This document shows positions 38,397 through 47,324 of a DNA stretch of 47,647 nucleotides, piece by piece; position 1 is the stretch's first letter, and each line of letters starts with the position of its first letter. The position numbers and the translations under genes are program-made. This DNA comes from Bacteroidales bacterium. Its GTDB lineage: Bacteria; Bacteroidota; Bacteroidia; Bacteroidales; P3. The notes beneath the pieces were generated by a model. The model was not told the origin of the DNA. It saw nothing but the letters and a program-made list of their open reading frames with translations, and ran no database searches. Location: assembly GCA_024400415.1 (NCBI GenBank), contig JAKSMS010000010.1, positions 1-47,647 of the forward strand, read 5' to 3'.

Positions 38397-39662
38397 TCAA
38401 TCTGCCACAGAAAAGTTGTTAACAATTGTTGCTTCGCTGATTTTCAGCTCAGTAAGCGTGTTTATCTTCGACTCGTCGTAGGGTATCTGCAGCCTTATGT
38501 AGTTGTCTGTCCATCCCTGCATCATGCCGTCGTGGTTGGTGCTCTCCCACAGCACTTTGCGGGTGCTTCCCATCTGGCTCATGATGAACTGGTGGCGCTT
38601 GCTGTTGCTCAGCAGGGTCATCTGCTCGTTGCGTTGCCGGCGTTCGTGCACGGGCACCCTTCCCGGCATCTTCAGCGCCATCGTGTTCGGACGCTCGCTG
38701 TAGGTGAACACGTGCAGGTACGAGATGGGTATCTCCTCAATGAATCGCAGCCCCTTCTCGAATTCCTCCTCCGTCTCTCCGTGGAAGCCCACCATCAGGT
38801 CGGCGGCAATGCAGGCGTCGGGCATCAGCTCCTTGATGCGCATGATCTTCTCGCGGTAGAACGCCACGTCGTATCTCCGGTGCATGTTTTTCAGCACCAC
38901 GTCGCTGGCCGCCTGTATCGGTATGTGGAAGTGGGGCGTGAAGGCGCGCGACCCTGCCACGAACTGCAGTATCTCGTCGGTTATCAGGTTGGGCTCTATG
39001 CTCGAAATCCTGTATCGCTCTATGCCCTCCACCTTGTCCAGCTCGCGCAGCAGCTGCTCGAAGCTCTCCTCCTGGTGCAGTCCGAAGGTGCCGGTGTTCA
39101 CTCCCGTCAGCACTATCTCCTTGGCGCCTCCGGCGGCAATCTCGCGGGCCGTCCCGATGGTCTCCTCTATGGTGGCGCTGCGGCTCCTGCCTCGCGCAAA
39201 GGGTATCGCGCAATAGGTGCAGAAGTAGTCGCATCCGTCCTGTATCTTGAAGAAGGTGCGCGTCCTGTCGCCCTGCGAGTAGCTCAGCTCGAAGCTCCTG
39301 GGCTGCTCCGTGCTCGTCACCTTGCGGGCCTCCTCCACGAATTGCAGCAGGTTGTGCTTCTGGTCGTTGCCCAGTATGATCTTCACGCCCTCTATCTGCT
39401 CTATCTCCTGCGGGGCGTTCTGTGCAAAGCATCCTATCACGGCAATCACCGCGTCGGGATTCGTGCGGTGCGCCTGCCTGATGATCGAGCGGCACTTCTT
39501 CTCGGCCACGGCCGTCACGGTGCAGGTGTTCACCACATACACGTCGGCCTCCTCCGCAAAGTCCACCGTCGTGTAGCCCGCAGCCTGGAACTTCCTCACC
39601 AGGTTCGAGGTCTCTGCAAAGTTGAGCTTACACCCAAGGGTGTGGGTCGCCAGTCTTTTCAT
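38397..39662 (-). CDS. mtaB: tRNA t6A37 methylthiotransferase MtaB
   Basis: The 421-residue radical-SAM enzyme adds a methylthio group to t6A at tRNA position 37. Residues 1-130 form the UPF0004 domain with its three Fe-S cysteines ('TLGCKLN', 'VVNTCTVTAVAEKKC', 'IGCFAQNAP'). The radical-SAM CxxxCxxC is in 'DGCDYFCTYCAIPFARGRSRS' (CDYFCTYCAIPFARG), and a C-terminal TRAM-like region ends the protein. 'HTLGCKLNFAETS' is the usual MtaB start. It begins immediately after the nitroreductase stop with no gap, so the two are coupled. Confidence 0.93.
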   Translation of the reverse strand: MKRLATHTLGCKLNFAETSNLVRKFQAAGYTTVDFAEEADVYVVNTCTVTAVAEKKCRSIIRQAHRTNPDAVIAVIGCFAQNAPQEIEQIEGVKIILGNDQKHNLLQFVEEARKVTSTEQPRSFELSYSQGDRTRTFFKIQDGCDYFCTYCAIPFARGRSRSATIEETIGTAREIAAGGAKEIVLTGVNTGTFGLHQEESFEQLLRELDKVEGIERYRISSIEPNLITDEILQFVAGSRAFTPHFHIPIQAASDVVLKNMHRRYDVAFYREKIMRIKELMPDACIAADLMVGFHGETEEEFEKGLRFIEEIPISYLHVFTYSERPNTMALKMPGRVPVHERRQRNEQMTLLSNSKRHQFIMSQMGSTRKVLWESTNHDGMMQGWTDNYIRLQIPYDESKINTLTELKISEATIVNNFSVAD

Positions 39663-40184
39663 CTATCGTATTCTTACTATATAGTCCTCCTTGCGTGCCA
39701 CTCTAGGCTTGGCAGGGGCGTCCTGATAGCCCAGTATGATGTTGGCCACGCCCACCAGGTTCTCGTCCAGACCCCACTCCTTCAGCAGAGCCTTGCCCTC
39801 GGCACTTTCAAACATCGGCCTGCATCTGTGTATCCAGCAGCTGCCCAGTCCCACGGCGGCCGCGCCGTTCATCAGGTTGCCGGCCACCAGGCATCCGTCC
39901 TCCAGCCACGTGCTGTGCTCGGGGTTGCCCAGTATCACCACCACGGTGGGGGCGCCGTAGAACGGGTCGCTCTCCACGCCCATTATCTCGGCGTTCATTC
40001 TCGACAGCTGCGCCACCGTCTCGGGCTTCTGCACCACCACCATCACTGGCGACTGGCTGTTCCTGCCGGTAGGGGCAAAGGTGGCGGCCTTCAAGGCCTC
40101 TTGCAGCAGCTCCTCGCTGACCTGCTCCTTCTTATAAGACTTCACGCTTCTGCGCTCGCAAAGCAATTCAATAGTATTGTTCAT
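39663..40184 (-). CDS. Nitroreductase family protein
   Basis: The 173-residue flavoprotein uses FMN and NAD(P)H to reduce nitro compounds or quinones. The start MNNTIELLCERRSVKSY at 40184 places 'RRSVKSYKKEQVSEELL' (typical FMN phosphate-binding start) in the right position; an upstream ATG adds a non-conserved 17 residues and is rejected. Other blocks are 'AATFAPTGRNSQS' and 'NLMNGAAAVGLGSCWIHRC' and 'LGYQDAPAKPRVARKEDYIVRI'-type end (LGYQDAPAKPR). The substrate is unknown. Its stop is directly followed by the mtaB start. Confidence 0.9.
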   Translation of the reverse strand: MNNTIELLCERRSVKSYKKEQVSEELLQEALKAATFAPTGRNSQSPVMVVVQKPETVAQLSRMNAEIMGVESDPFYGAPTVVVILGNPEHSTWLEDGCLVAGNLMNGAAAVGLGSCWIHRCRPMFESAEGKALLKEWGLDENLVGVANIILGYQDAPAKPRVARKEDYIVRIR

Positions 40185-40262
40185 AGTGTATGGTTTTGGT
40201 TTCAGAGTTTCTCTTTCCTCCCTTAAAAAACGCAATTCCCTTTATTATATTATAGTTTGGCG

Positions 40263-40270
40263 CAAAAATA
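40263..40270 (-). promoter_or_regulatory. Possible -7 box of the nitroreductase/mtaB operon
   Basis: Minus-strand TATTTTTG 79 bases ahead of the nitroreductase ATG and just below the terminator at 40309-40341. No good -33 box is seen. Confidence 0.35.
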
Positions 40271-40308
40271 TAGTTCTCCATTCGTGGGACCCTTTCGCCA
40301 TCGCCTAC

Positions 40309-40341
40309 AAAAAAATGGAGATTTACTAGGTAAACCTCCAT
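40309..40341 (-). terminator. Intrinsic terminator
   Basis: Minus-strand hairpin of 12-base arms with one mismatch, loop CTA, then six T residues. It ends either the candidate small RNA or the MORN-repeat transcript, 187 bases after the latter's stop. Confidence 0.8.
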
Positions 40342-40446
40342 CTTTCCATTAAACACTATTACAAAAAATCCTATGATTTACTTTTTCGAAAAATGTTCTA
40401 ACTTCTTGAATTTTAATTCTTAATTAGAATTTCATCTCTCTCAAAG
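40309..40446 (-). ncRNA. Candidate small RNA with intrinsic terminator
   Basis: A -7 box TATCTTTG at 40453-40460 (minus) would start a transcript near 40446. The 138 bases that follow contain no convincing gene but several small hairpins (AATTCTAATTAAGAATT, ATTTTTCGAAAAAGT) and end in a strong terminator: a 12-base arm ATGGAGGTTTAC pairing with GTAAATCTCCAT around a 3-base loop (40315-40341), followed by TTTTTT. It could equally be the far terminator of the MORN gene. No family is assigned. Confidence 0.35.
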
Positions 40447-40527
40447 CGTTTGCAAAGATACGACTTTTTCTTAAAGTGCCACGTATTATTTCAATATTTA
40501 ACTATTTTTTAACAAATCACACCCCTT

Positions 40528-41556
40528 TTAGTCTCCAACGTGCTCGTTGTTGATGTCGTGCAGTCTCGAGGTCACCATCTTCATGCAGTCCTCGTCGGGG
40601 TAGATCTCAAAACCCGGGTCGGTGCTCAGGTCCAGCACGTCGCGGCCTTCCACGTCCTTCTTCAGGCCGTTCACGCAGGCGGTGGCCACCATCACGCGGC
40701 CCTTCTTGTTGGCCTGGCTGAATATCTCGTTGCCGATTCTTCCGTAGAGATTCTCTACAGGCTCCTCGTTGGTGTACTTCGTGCCGTTCTTCATCACGAT
40801 GATCGACTTATTCTGGCCTCTAGGCATCATCACGGCGATGTTGTAGATCGAGATCATCTGCTCCTTCGGAGTCAGCACCCTCACCAGTCGGTCCATCAGC
40901 GTGCCGTCGTTCCAGTGCTCTTCCACGGTCAGCACGCCATCCTCATAGTAGAAGTAGTTGCCGTGCTTCACGCCGTTGTGATAGTAGCCCTCGCGGCACA
41001 GCTTGCCGTTGTCGTCATATTCCACCAGCTTGCCTTCCAGGCCGCCCTTCACGTACGTGCCGGTGATGTATCCGTTCAGGTTCACGCGCTTCCACCAGCG
41101 GCCGTCGCGGTGGTTGTCCTTATAGGTGGTCAGCTCGGCGGTGTCGCCAGCCGAGGTGAATATCACGTGCTGGCCCTCCTTGATGCCCATCCTGTATTCG
41201 GCGCTCTTGATCAGCTTGCCGCTTTCGGCGTAGAAGTTCCAGTGGCCGTCGCGGTTCTTCTTATTGTAGAATCCCGTGGCCAGCTTGCGCCCCTTCTGGT
41301 CGTAGGCCTCATGGCTGCAGTATTCGCCAGGCTTGGTATACACGTTGCGGATTCTCAGCGTGCCGTCGGGGTAGAAGTAGTCGAAGGTGCCCACTTCCTT
41401 GTTGTCCTTGAAGTCGCCTTCGTATATCTTGGCGCCGTTCTTGTCGGTCTTGATCCAATGGCCCTGCTTGCGGCCCTGCTTGTCGATAGAGTTCTGCGCG
41501 TTGCAGGCCAGTCCTGCCAGTAAGGCTGCTGCAGAGAGAATGAGGTAAGGTTTCAT
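40528..41556 (-). CDS. Exported MORN-repeat protein
   Basis: The 342-residue protein has a signal peptide with a Cys at residue 18 (MKPYLILSAAALLAGLACNAQ), so it may be a lipoprotein. About seven MORN/YwqK-type strand pairs follow, for example 'KQGHWIKTDKNGAKIYEGDFKDNKE' (GHWIKTDKNGAKIYEG), 'RDGHWNFYAESGKLIKSAEY', 'RDGRWWKRVNLNGYITGTY' and 'KHGNYFYYEDGVLTVEEHW'. MORN repeats usually bind proteins or lipids. Residues 240-342 form a different C-terminal domain I cannot name. It is a single gene; upstream lies the repeat-rich region to 42064. Confidence 0.82.
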   Translation of the reverse strand: MKPYLILSAAALLAGLACNAQNSIDKQGRKQGHWIKTDKNGAKIYEGDFKDNKEVGTFDYFYPDGTLRIRNVYTKPGEYCSHEAYDQKGRKLATGFYNKKNRDGHWNFYAESGKLIKSAEYRMGIKEGQHVIFTSAGDTAELTTYKDNHRDGRWWKRVNLNGYITGTYVKGGLEGKLVEYDDNGKLCREGYYHNGVKHGNYFYYEDGVLTVEEHWNDGTLMDRLVRVLTPKEQMISIYNIAVMMPRGQNKSIIVMKNGTKYTNEEPVENLYGRIGNEIFSQANKKGRVMVATACVNGLKKDVEGRDVLDLSTDPGFEIYPDEDCMKMVTSRLHDINNEHVGD

Positions 41557-41739
41557 GACTTATTATTAAGATGTTTTCCCATTAACGCAATGCCTCCCGC
41601 TTTATTGTGCGGAGCCCCCACTTTTTTGTCCCCAATGCCAAGCGGCCGCCGCCGCCCATCCATAGGCCCTTTGCGCCAAGTCGAAAAAAATATGAAACTA
41701 TGTACGTGTTGTCCAAACAGACCCTCGTTTTGCAATGCA

Positions 41740-41842
41740 AAACATTGGGACTGAAAGAAATGTCCAGAAATTGTCCAGAAATAAATCTACGCACACAGAA
41801 TTTCTGATAAATTTCTGATAATTTCTTTCAGTCTCAATGTTT
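41740..41842. repeat. Small nested inverted repeat, 22-bp arms
   Basis: The left arm 41740-41761 (AAACATTGGGACTGAAAG...) and right arm 41821-41842 are inverted copies matching at 21 of 22 bases. The 59-base spacer holds two GTCCAGAAATT-type and two TTTCTGATA-type units that are themselves mutually inverted. The right arm is part of the long repeat at 41801-41966. A short palindrome GTTTTGCAATGCAAAAC adjoins the left arm. Confidence 0.85.
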
Positions 41843-41966
41843 CGAAACGGAGCGCCCGAGTGCTTGCACTTGAGGCCGGAGTGAGGAAACATCAACGAAG
41901 TTAATTCTTTGCGCAAGCAAAGAGAGAGTTTCTACTGTCATTGTGGACAACTTGTATATAATCACC
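41801..41966. repeat. Left arm of 166-bp inverted repeat flanking the giant gene
   Basis: This block matches the reverse complement of 47463-47630 with about 10 mismatches and one 2-base gap, about 94 percent identity; the outer 118 bases differ at only 4 positions. It contains GTTTCGAAAC, AGTGCTTGCACT and GTTGTCCACAA-like palindromes. With its partner it encloses 5.5 kb carrying only the giant surface-protein gene with its own promoter and terminator. It carries no supported gene. Confidence 0.92.
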
Positions 41967-41975
41967 AAAAAATAA

Positions 41976-41996
41976 GGAGGGCCGGGGAGGCCCTCC
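41976..41996 (-). terminator. Terminator of the giant surface-protein gene
   Basis: A perfect 8-bp stem GGAGGGCC with GGCCCTCC and a 5-base loop, followed on the minus strand by TTATTTTTTGG. It is 68 bases past the stop codon and 10 bases inside the left arm of the long inverted repeat. A further perfect 18-base palindrome, ACTTTATTGCAATAAAGT, lies at 42008-42025. Confidence 0.85.
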
Positions 41997-42064
41997 AAGA
42001 AAACGAAACTTTATTGCAATAAAGTGCGCAACCTCACGGCTGGGCTCTACGATATGTTCTTCTA

Positions 42065-45000
42065 TTATTCACCGATAATCACCTCGGTATTGCCCTTCAC
42101 TTCGGCGCCGTTACCGCCGCCGTAGACGTTATTAGTTACGTTAACTTTGTCCTGCAAATGCACCTTGGTGTTATTGCCAACTGTGGCCGGCTCGCCCAGT
42201 CCGCCGCCGAACACGCTGCCATTGATTTCGACAGGGCTTTCGGCATCGGTGCCAACGATTATCACGTTGGTGCTTTGTGCCACAGGCGCAGCATTGCCTC
42301 CGCCATAAACGTCGCCCTCGATCAGCGCGTCACCCGTAATGGTCACGTTCGTCTTGTTGTCCGAAGGACTTTCGTTGCCGCCGCCGAAGACGTTCTCGCC
42401 CACGGTGCCGCCATTTACGGTAATTTTGATTTCACCTGTGACACGACCCATCTGGGTCATGTCTGCTGTGGTGTAGAGGATATTGGTATTGTCATTTGAT
42501 GTATTACTATTGCCGTGTTTCCAAACAAATTCCTCTGGGGTAGGATAAATAGGATCAGAATATGCCTTGTACGTTTCATCCCACACTTGCCACGTATTTC
42601 CACCAGTAGGATACACATCGATAGTTGTTGCTGCCGCCTTATAGCCACCTCCGAAGGCGCTGACTATTACAACGCAGTTATTAAGTGTGGAATTGATCGT
42701 ACCATTTACCTTACCCTGACAACCACCGCCATAAAAATAAGATAGGAAGAGGCAATCCTTGGCTGTGGTCTTCACATTACCGGTGCTGGCCATGGAGAGG
42801 TCTGCACGATAGTCGTAATAACGCCACAAAGAGCCACCACTACCATTCAAAAGAGCCTCCATCTCGTAGGAAACTTCAAAACCTCCTTCTCCTGCATTAT
42901 AATTCAAACGGCCTCTGCCCGAAACACTAAATGGCGTTTTCTGACCATCACCATTCGTGATACGGGTTAAAGCTGTTCCACCGAAACCTGCGCCATAATA
43001 TTCTCCGAAGATAGAGCCCGTGGTGCTGACAGTAACGGTTTTTCCATTGCCCATATCACCGAATTCAGGGCCGCCACAGAAGAAATCTACGTGTGAATAA
43101 TCCATCGTGATGTTGATATCGCCTGAGAGCTGAGCCTTAGGAGAAGTACCTCCACCAAAGAAGCGGCCAATTCTGGCATGATCCACTTTCATCGTTGCAT
43201 CAACCACAGGATAACCATTATAGACACTGAGGTATTTGTCAATCTTACCACCGGCACAATAGAAGCGGACGTTGTTGTTGGTAGCGGTAATCTCGTTCTT
43301 GTTACCCATACCCGTCAGAAAGCACTGCGCAATCTCGCCTCCCGTAACGATGATAGGACGGAGTGTGAATTTTAATGTTGTTTTAGAATGGTTGCCGTGG
43401 AAGAACTCCTTGATGTAGGCATTGCCACCCACTTTCATGTAGCTCAGCTTGTTGGCATTGCCACTTTCAAAACAACGTACCATCTGTTGATAATAACCGC
43501 CATTGATTATCCAAGCATTTCTGCTATGACTATCGTCATTACCAGAACGGACGCCATCGTTAGACTCAAATTCATAAGTACGACAAATAGTGGTTTCCGT
43601 AAACTCCAACCATCCTACTGTTTTAGGAATAGCAATTCCCGGAGGTGCGGTATTGGTCTGTACCATATTGAAACCATATAGGGCAATGAAATCCCAACGC
43701 ATAGGCATCCAGTTGGCACGATAGTTACCATTGGAATTGTACCAACCGAAATCAGGCTGCTGGTCATTGTCCTCGTCGATACTCATGATAGTACAGCCCT
43801 TGCCTGTGTAGTTTCCTGACTGATTAGAATTGTAGTGATAATTACCCACAAGCACCAAGGCTTGGTCATGAGGCAATGTTCTATCCCCCATTGCATTCCA
43901 TGCATTTGCTACAGAGGTATATACCGTGCGACCGTGGTAAGTAGTAGGACGAGTACCACCAATACCATTGCTGCCTTTTCCTTGGCAATCATAATTAGCA
44001 TCGGCTAGATAGTATGCCTTTGCAAAATGCGCCTTCACATTGATGCTCGTCACACCGTAAGGCACAATCCAGTTGCCGCCTTGGGCAAAGATAATAGGAT
44101 TGTTAGTGGCATGGTAGATATCCTTTGCTGTGCAGTTGCGATCGGCAAAGTTGTAGTCAGTGAGTGTACCTTGGGTTCCTCCCGTAACAGAAGAGATTTC
44201 CCAGCCTGTACAGATGTATTCATAATTAGGGGTCCAGCCATCGAACTCATTGGCAAAAGGCAGTACCACCTTGCCCCATGTATAGTCGTAGTGCTCGAAG
44301 TCCATATCGGTGATAGGGAGATCTACGCTATAAGTCTGACCACCACTTGCAACACCAGTTCCGCTGATGTTGAAATTCACGTGGAGCTTACCTTTCGTGC
44401 CCACATTCATATTATAGCGCTGGGTAACATCGTTGTCCAAAATATTTCCAGCCTCGTCAACCAGTTTCTTGCCATTGGTGATGAGATTGCCCTCGTTGGC
44501 TTTGCCCGTATTAGGTATAGTACGCTCAAGGATGCTCTTCTGTGGACCAGCCTTGCGAAGGATTGGCCATGGAGCGATAGTTTCGTCGATATACCACTGA
44601 GCAATATCGTCTATGCGACTTGCGTCGTTGAAAATATACACTGCAGCCAAATCGCGATGGTTGGTAACTGCTGACTGATAGAATTTGAAGCGCTTGAGCC
44701 ACATATCCTCCTGAGCGGCAAGGGCACCATTCTGATTAAGCCCAGTTACATTCGGGATTGACTTATATCGGAAATAGTTCCAAGTGGTGTAATTACCATT
44801 ATACCCATTAACAAACACAATTGGAGATCGCTGACCTCCTGTAAGGTTTCCATAAAACATACAGTTGACAACAAAGCAATTCGTTCCGTTGGTCACATAG
44901 TTATCATTATCTACCCAATTGTCAGCCCATCCCACGATTCCACTTGCATGAGGGTAGTTTCCTCCAGTAGCAGAAACATCAGCATAGCTGAAGCAATTGG

Positions 45001-47236
45001 CCACTCGGGTATTATTAAAAATAGCACCCACTATGCCACCTACAGACATACCAGAAGCGGAAGAAGTCACTTTCGAAGTATTGCCAGAAACAGGTTTGTC
45101 AAATTCGAATTTGCTTCCTGTGGATAACACTCCACAATTGTATATTCTGCTATTTTCCGTTGCCTGGGCGGCAATAGCTCCAGCATCACCATTCACACTA
45201 ATGTTGACCTTGTCCACTATGACATTATACACATTAGCATTGGTAATAGTACCAAATAATGGTTGCGTCAAGCCGCTGATGGTCTTAAAGTTTCCATCGA
45301 ATGAGCCAGTAAAACCAGTAATAGAGGTATTGCCAGTTTCGGGTACTGTAATGTCAATCATCAAGATGAAACTTCCGTTTGAGTTGTTGGGAATTTCTGA
45401 TAAGGCATAGATACATTTCTTGCCGTCCACATATTCCTGTCTTACGCCAACAATTTCAACACTAACGTCAGAAAGTGCGGTGCCATCCAACTTATATCCC
45501 GTCAAAATAATATGTGCTGAACCTTGTCCATTTACTGTAATAAGTCCGTTTTGATCAACCGAGGCGATAGTGGGAGCATCCGACGAATACACAACCTTGT
45601 CGTATATAATCTCTCCTCCAGTAGGTCCGTTGAGGGTATATGGCAAGGAATAAGTTGTACCTATGTTCACGTTACCAATAGAGTTGTTGGAAGGAACAAC
45701 ATTATTAGGGTTGTCAATGATAACACTTGTTTCCTCCGAATCTTCAATGCCAGCTTTTGTTGCTTTTGCCCAAACTCGGGTGCGACCAGAGATAGCGATG
45801 GGCGCAGTATAGGTTGCATACGCCCCGGTGTTATTGTAGCTATCATCCGTTTTGTATAGGATTGTTTCTCCTGCTTTGCCCAAAATAGAAGCTGTCTTGG
45901 TCGAATGGTCAAAAGAAATAGTAGGAGTCGTACAAGCCCCCTTTTTCATTAGTATTACCTTATCAACAGAAAAGGTCTTATTGGTATTGGCAGAGGTTGC
46001 AGTCAAAGTCAAGGTCACTTCTTCGTCATCGTCATAGTAGGTACTGTAGGTAACAACGCCTGAAGTAGCATCAACAGTTGCATGATCAGCAGCATTGGCA
46101 GAGAGAGACCATGTATAGGTGAAAGACTCCGCTGTTGGTTTTGCATTCAGTGAAGTGCTATTATCTGTTTTGAAATAGTGATCAGTGTTGTTGTAGAAAA
46201 TGTAGTCAATATAACCTTGCGTGAAGGAAGCATTTGTCCTAGAGTAGGTTTTATTACCTATTGCATCAAATACATCTGCACCAGAGATAGTGGGAGCGGT
46301 TGATATTTCCCTATAGGTATCTTTCGTTACTGCGAAGACTACGTTGCGACCACCATTTGTTGTAGAAGTGGTACGTGTCCAATCACTATCGTAACGTAAA
46401 TAATAGTAGTTAGTATAAAGAGTTTGACCTGTTGTACCAGATTCCGTTCCACCGAGAGTACAATTGCGGTTGTTACCTGTGCCAATTATGTTTTGACCAT
46501 TACGTATATAGTTAGTGCCATTAGTAAATGGCCCACCACTGGTACCACGCCAAATACAGGTTGATGGATTAAACGTTGTCGTTCCTGCAGTCGAATTATC
46601 AAGATAGTTAGAACCGCTAAACATAACGTATCCATCCCTAACTGAACTTTCCAATCCTTCCGGCACCAATCCCAATGGATGGAATTCAGCGAACTGCATT
46701 ACATCCCAACTGTTATTCGGATTTTCATGAGCAGTGACAGTAAACTTAAAATACTTATATGCCCTAGTTGGCGAACAAGTGAATGAATATTCTGTATAGT
46801 TTACATCCTGAAGAACATTGTCATTGGTAACTGTGACAATTGTTTCATACGTTCCATTCTGAGTGTTGCAGCCTTGAATGGTCCAGCTCTGCGGATTGCG
46901 GCCAGTGTATGAAGTATTATCATTTGCTGTTGTGATAGTGTATCCGGTAAGAACTATCGGGGATGATGCCTCAACAACAACATAAGCCCCTTGGGAATAA
47001 TTGGTTGCAAAATACGAAACTGCCATTTTGGTATAAACATCACCATCGCAAGCACTCTCGTACCCTTCTCCTGTGGTGGTACTTGAAGATCCCTCCACTG
47101 GAGTAAATGTTACCCCAGTAGTATTATCTGTCCATTGTTGCGCCCACGCGTTCACGCTTGCCAGCAGCAGGCAGAGGAAAGTGAGTATTCGGATGCTTAT
47201 TGAGTTGGATCGTAGATTTCTCTTCGTAGATTTCAT
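42065..47236 (-). CDS. Giant exported GGG-repeat surface protein, 1723 aa
   Basis: A signal peptide (MKSTKRNLRSNSISIRILTF...AWA, cleavage near 32) is followed by modules. Residues 35-190 form an F5/8-type-C (discoidin)-like fold with 'NPQSWTIQGCNTQNGTYETI'. Residues about 430-510 show a chitobiase-C-terminal-like block ('ETILYKTDD', 'APIAISGRTRVWAKATKAG'), then a bacterial Ig-like Big-2 block ('SSDAPTIASVDQNGLITVNG'). Residues 660-800 are GLUG-like ('MSVGGIVGAIFNNTRVANC'). The C-terminal part has repeated 'VFGGGN/VYGGGN' units, ending abruptly at 'GNTEVIIGE' with no type IX sorting domain that I can see. It should be surface-exposed or adhesin-like. Base composition shifts to GC-rich in the last 370 bases. 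The start is supported by the promoter. Confidence 0.85.
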   Translation of the reverse strand: MKSTKRNLRSNSISIRILTFLCLLLASVNAWAQQWTDNTTGVTFTPVEGSSSTTTGEGYESACDGDVYTKMAVSYFATNYSQGAYVVVEASSPIVLTGYTITTANDNTSYTGRNPQSWTIQGCNTQNGTYETIVTVTNDNVLQDVNYTEYSFTCSPTRAYKYFKFTVTAHENPNNSWDVMQFAEFHPLGLVPEGLESSVRDGYVMFSGSNYLDNSTAGTTTFNPSTCIWRGTSGGPFTNGTNYIRNGQNIIGTGNNRNCTLGGTESGTTGQTLYTNYYYLRYDSDWTRTTSTTNGGRNVVFAVTKDTYREISTAPTISGADVFDAIGNKTYSRTNASFTQGYIDYIFYNNTDHYFKTDNSTSLNAKPTAESFTYTWSLSANAADHATVDATSGVVTYSTYYDDDEEVTLTLTATSANTNKTFSVDKVILMKKGACTTPTISFDHSTKTASILGKAGETILYKTDDSYNNTGAYATYTAPIAISGRTRVWAKATKAGIEDSEETSVIIDNPNNVVPSNNSIGNVNIGTTYSLPYTLNGPTGGEIIYDKVVYSSDAPTIASVDQNGLITVNGQGSAHIILTGYKLDGTALSDVSVEIVGVRQEYVDGKKCIYALSEIPNNSNGSFILMIDITVPETGNTSITGFTGSFDGNFKTISGLTQPLFGTITNANVYNVIVDKVNISVNGDAGAIAAQATENSRIYNCGVLSTGSKFEFDKPVSGNTSKVTSSASGMSVGGIVGAIFNNTRVANCFSYADVSATGGNYPHASGIVGWADNWVDNDNYVTNGTNCFVVNCMFYGNLTGGQRSPIVFVNGYNGNYTTWNYFRYKSIPNVTGLNQNGALAAQEDMWLKRFKFYQSAVTNHRDLAAVYIFNDASRIDDIAQWYIDETIAPWPILRKAGPQKSILERTIPNTGKANEGNLITNGKKLVDEAGNILDNDVTQRYNMNVGTKGKLHVNFNISGTGVASGGQTYSVDLPITDMDFEHYDYTWGKVVLPFANEFDGWTPNYEYICTGWEISSVTGGTQGTLTDYNFADRNCTAKDIYHATNNPIIFAQGGNWIVPYGVTSINVKAHFAKAYYLADANYDCQGKGSNGIGGTRPTTYHGRTVYTSVANAWNAMGDRTLPHDQALVLVGNYHYNSNQSGNYTGKGCTIMSIDEDNDQQPDFGWYNSNGNYRANWMPMRWDFIALYGFNMVQTNTAPPGIAIPKTVGWLEFTETTICRTYEFESNDGVRSGNDDSHSRNAWIINGGYYQQMVRCFESGNANKLSYMKVGGNAYIKEFFHGNHSKTTLKFTLRPIIVTGGEIAQCFLTGMGNKNEITATNNNVRFYCAGGKIDKYLSVYNGYPVVDATMKVDHARIGRFFGGGTSPKAQLSGDINITMDYSHVDFFCGGPEFGDMGNGKTVTVSTTGSIFGEYYGAGFGGTALTRITNGDGQKTPFSVSGRGRLNYNAGEGGFEVSYEMEALLNGSGGSLWRYYDYRADLSMASTGNVKTTAKDCLFLSYFYGGGCQGKVNGTINSTLNNCVVIVSAFGGGYKAAATTIDVYPTGGNTWQVWDETYKAYSDPIYPTPEEFVWKHGNSNTSNDNTNILYTTADMTQMGRVTGEIKITVNGGTVGENVFGGGNESPSDNKTNVTITGDALIEGDVYGGGNAAPVAQSTNVIIVGTDAESPVEINGSVFGGGLGEPATVGNNTKVHLQDKVNVTNNVYGGGNGAEVKGNTEVIIGE

Positions 47237-47269
47237 TTCGGTTTATTATTTCAAATATCGTATAAATTG

Positions 47270-47301
47270 CAAAATTACAACTTTTTTCTATATCGAACAA
47301 A
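47270..47301 (-). promoter_or_regulatory. Promoter of the giant surface-protein gene
   Basis: Minus-strand TTTG (47298-47301), 20-base spacer, TAATTTTG (47270-47277), 33 bases ahead of the ATG at 47236. Confidence 0.78.
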
Positions 47302-47313
47302 TGTTTTAGAATT

Positions 47314-47324
47314 GGGGGGGGGGG
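47314..47324. repeat. 11-G homopolymer upstream of the giant gene promoter
   Basis: Eleven consecutive G residues (C on the coding strand) lie 12 bases ahead of the -33 box. Length variation by slippage would shift the spacing between the promoter and anything bound upstream. Confidence 0.95.

Noticed and set aside
38532-40226. A 564-codon open frame on the plus strand
   Set aside because: It is exactly antisense to mtaB and nitroreductase, shows no family motif and is an artefact of codon bias.
40168-40356. A 62-codon frame ahead of nitroreductase
   Set aside because: It spans a strong terminator and overlaps the better nitroreductase start in another frame.
41698-41916. A 72-codon minus-strand frame within the long inverted repeat
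   Set aside because: It reads through the repeat palindromes and is most likely a by-product of the repeat, although similar short frames may be annotated elsewhere.
42065-47236. SusC/SusD-type or polysaccharide-utilisation locus
   Set aside because: No TonB-dependent receptor, SusD or glycoside hydrolase is present; the large protein is modular and adhesin-like.
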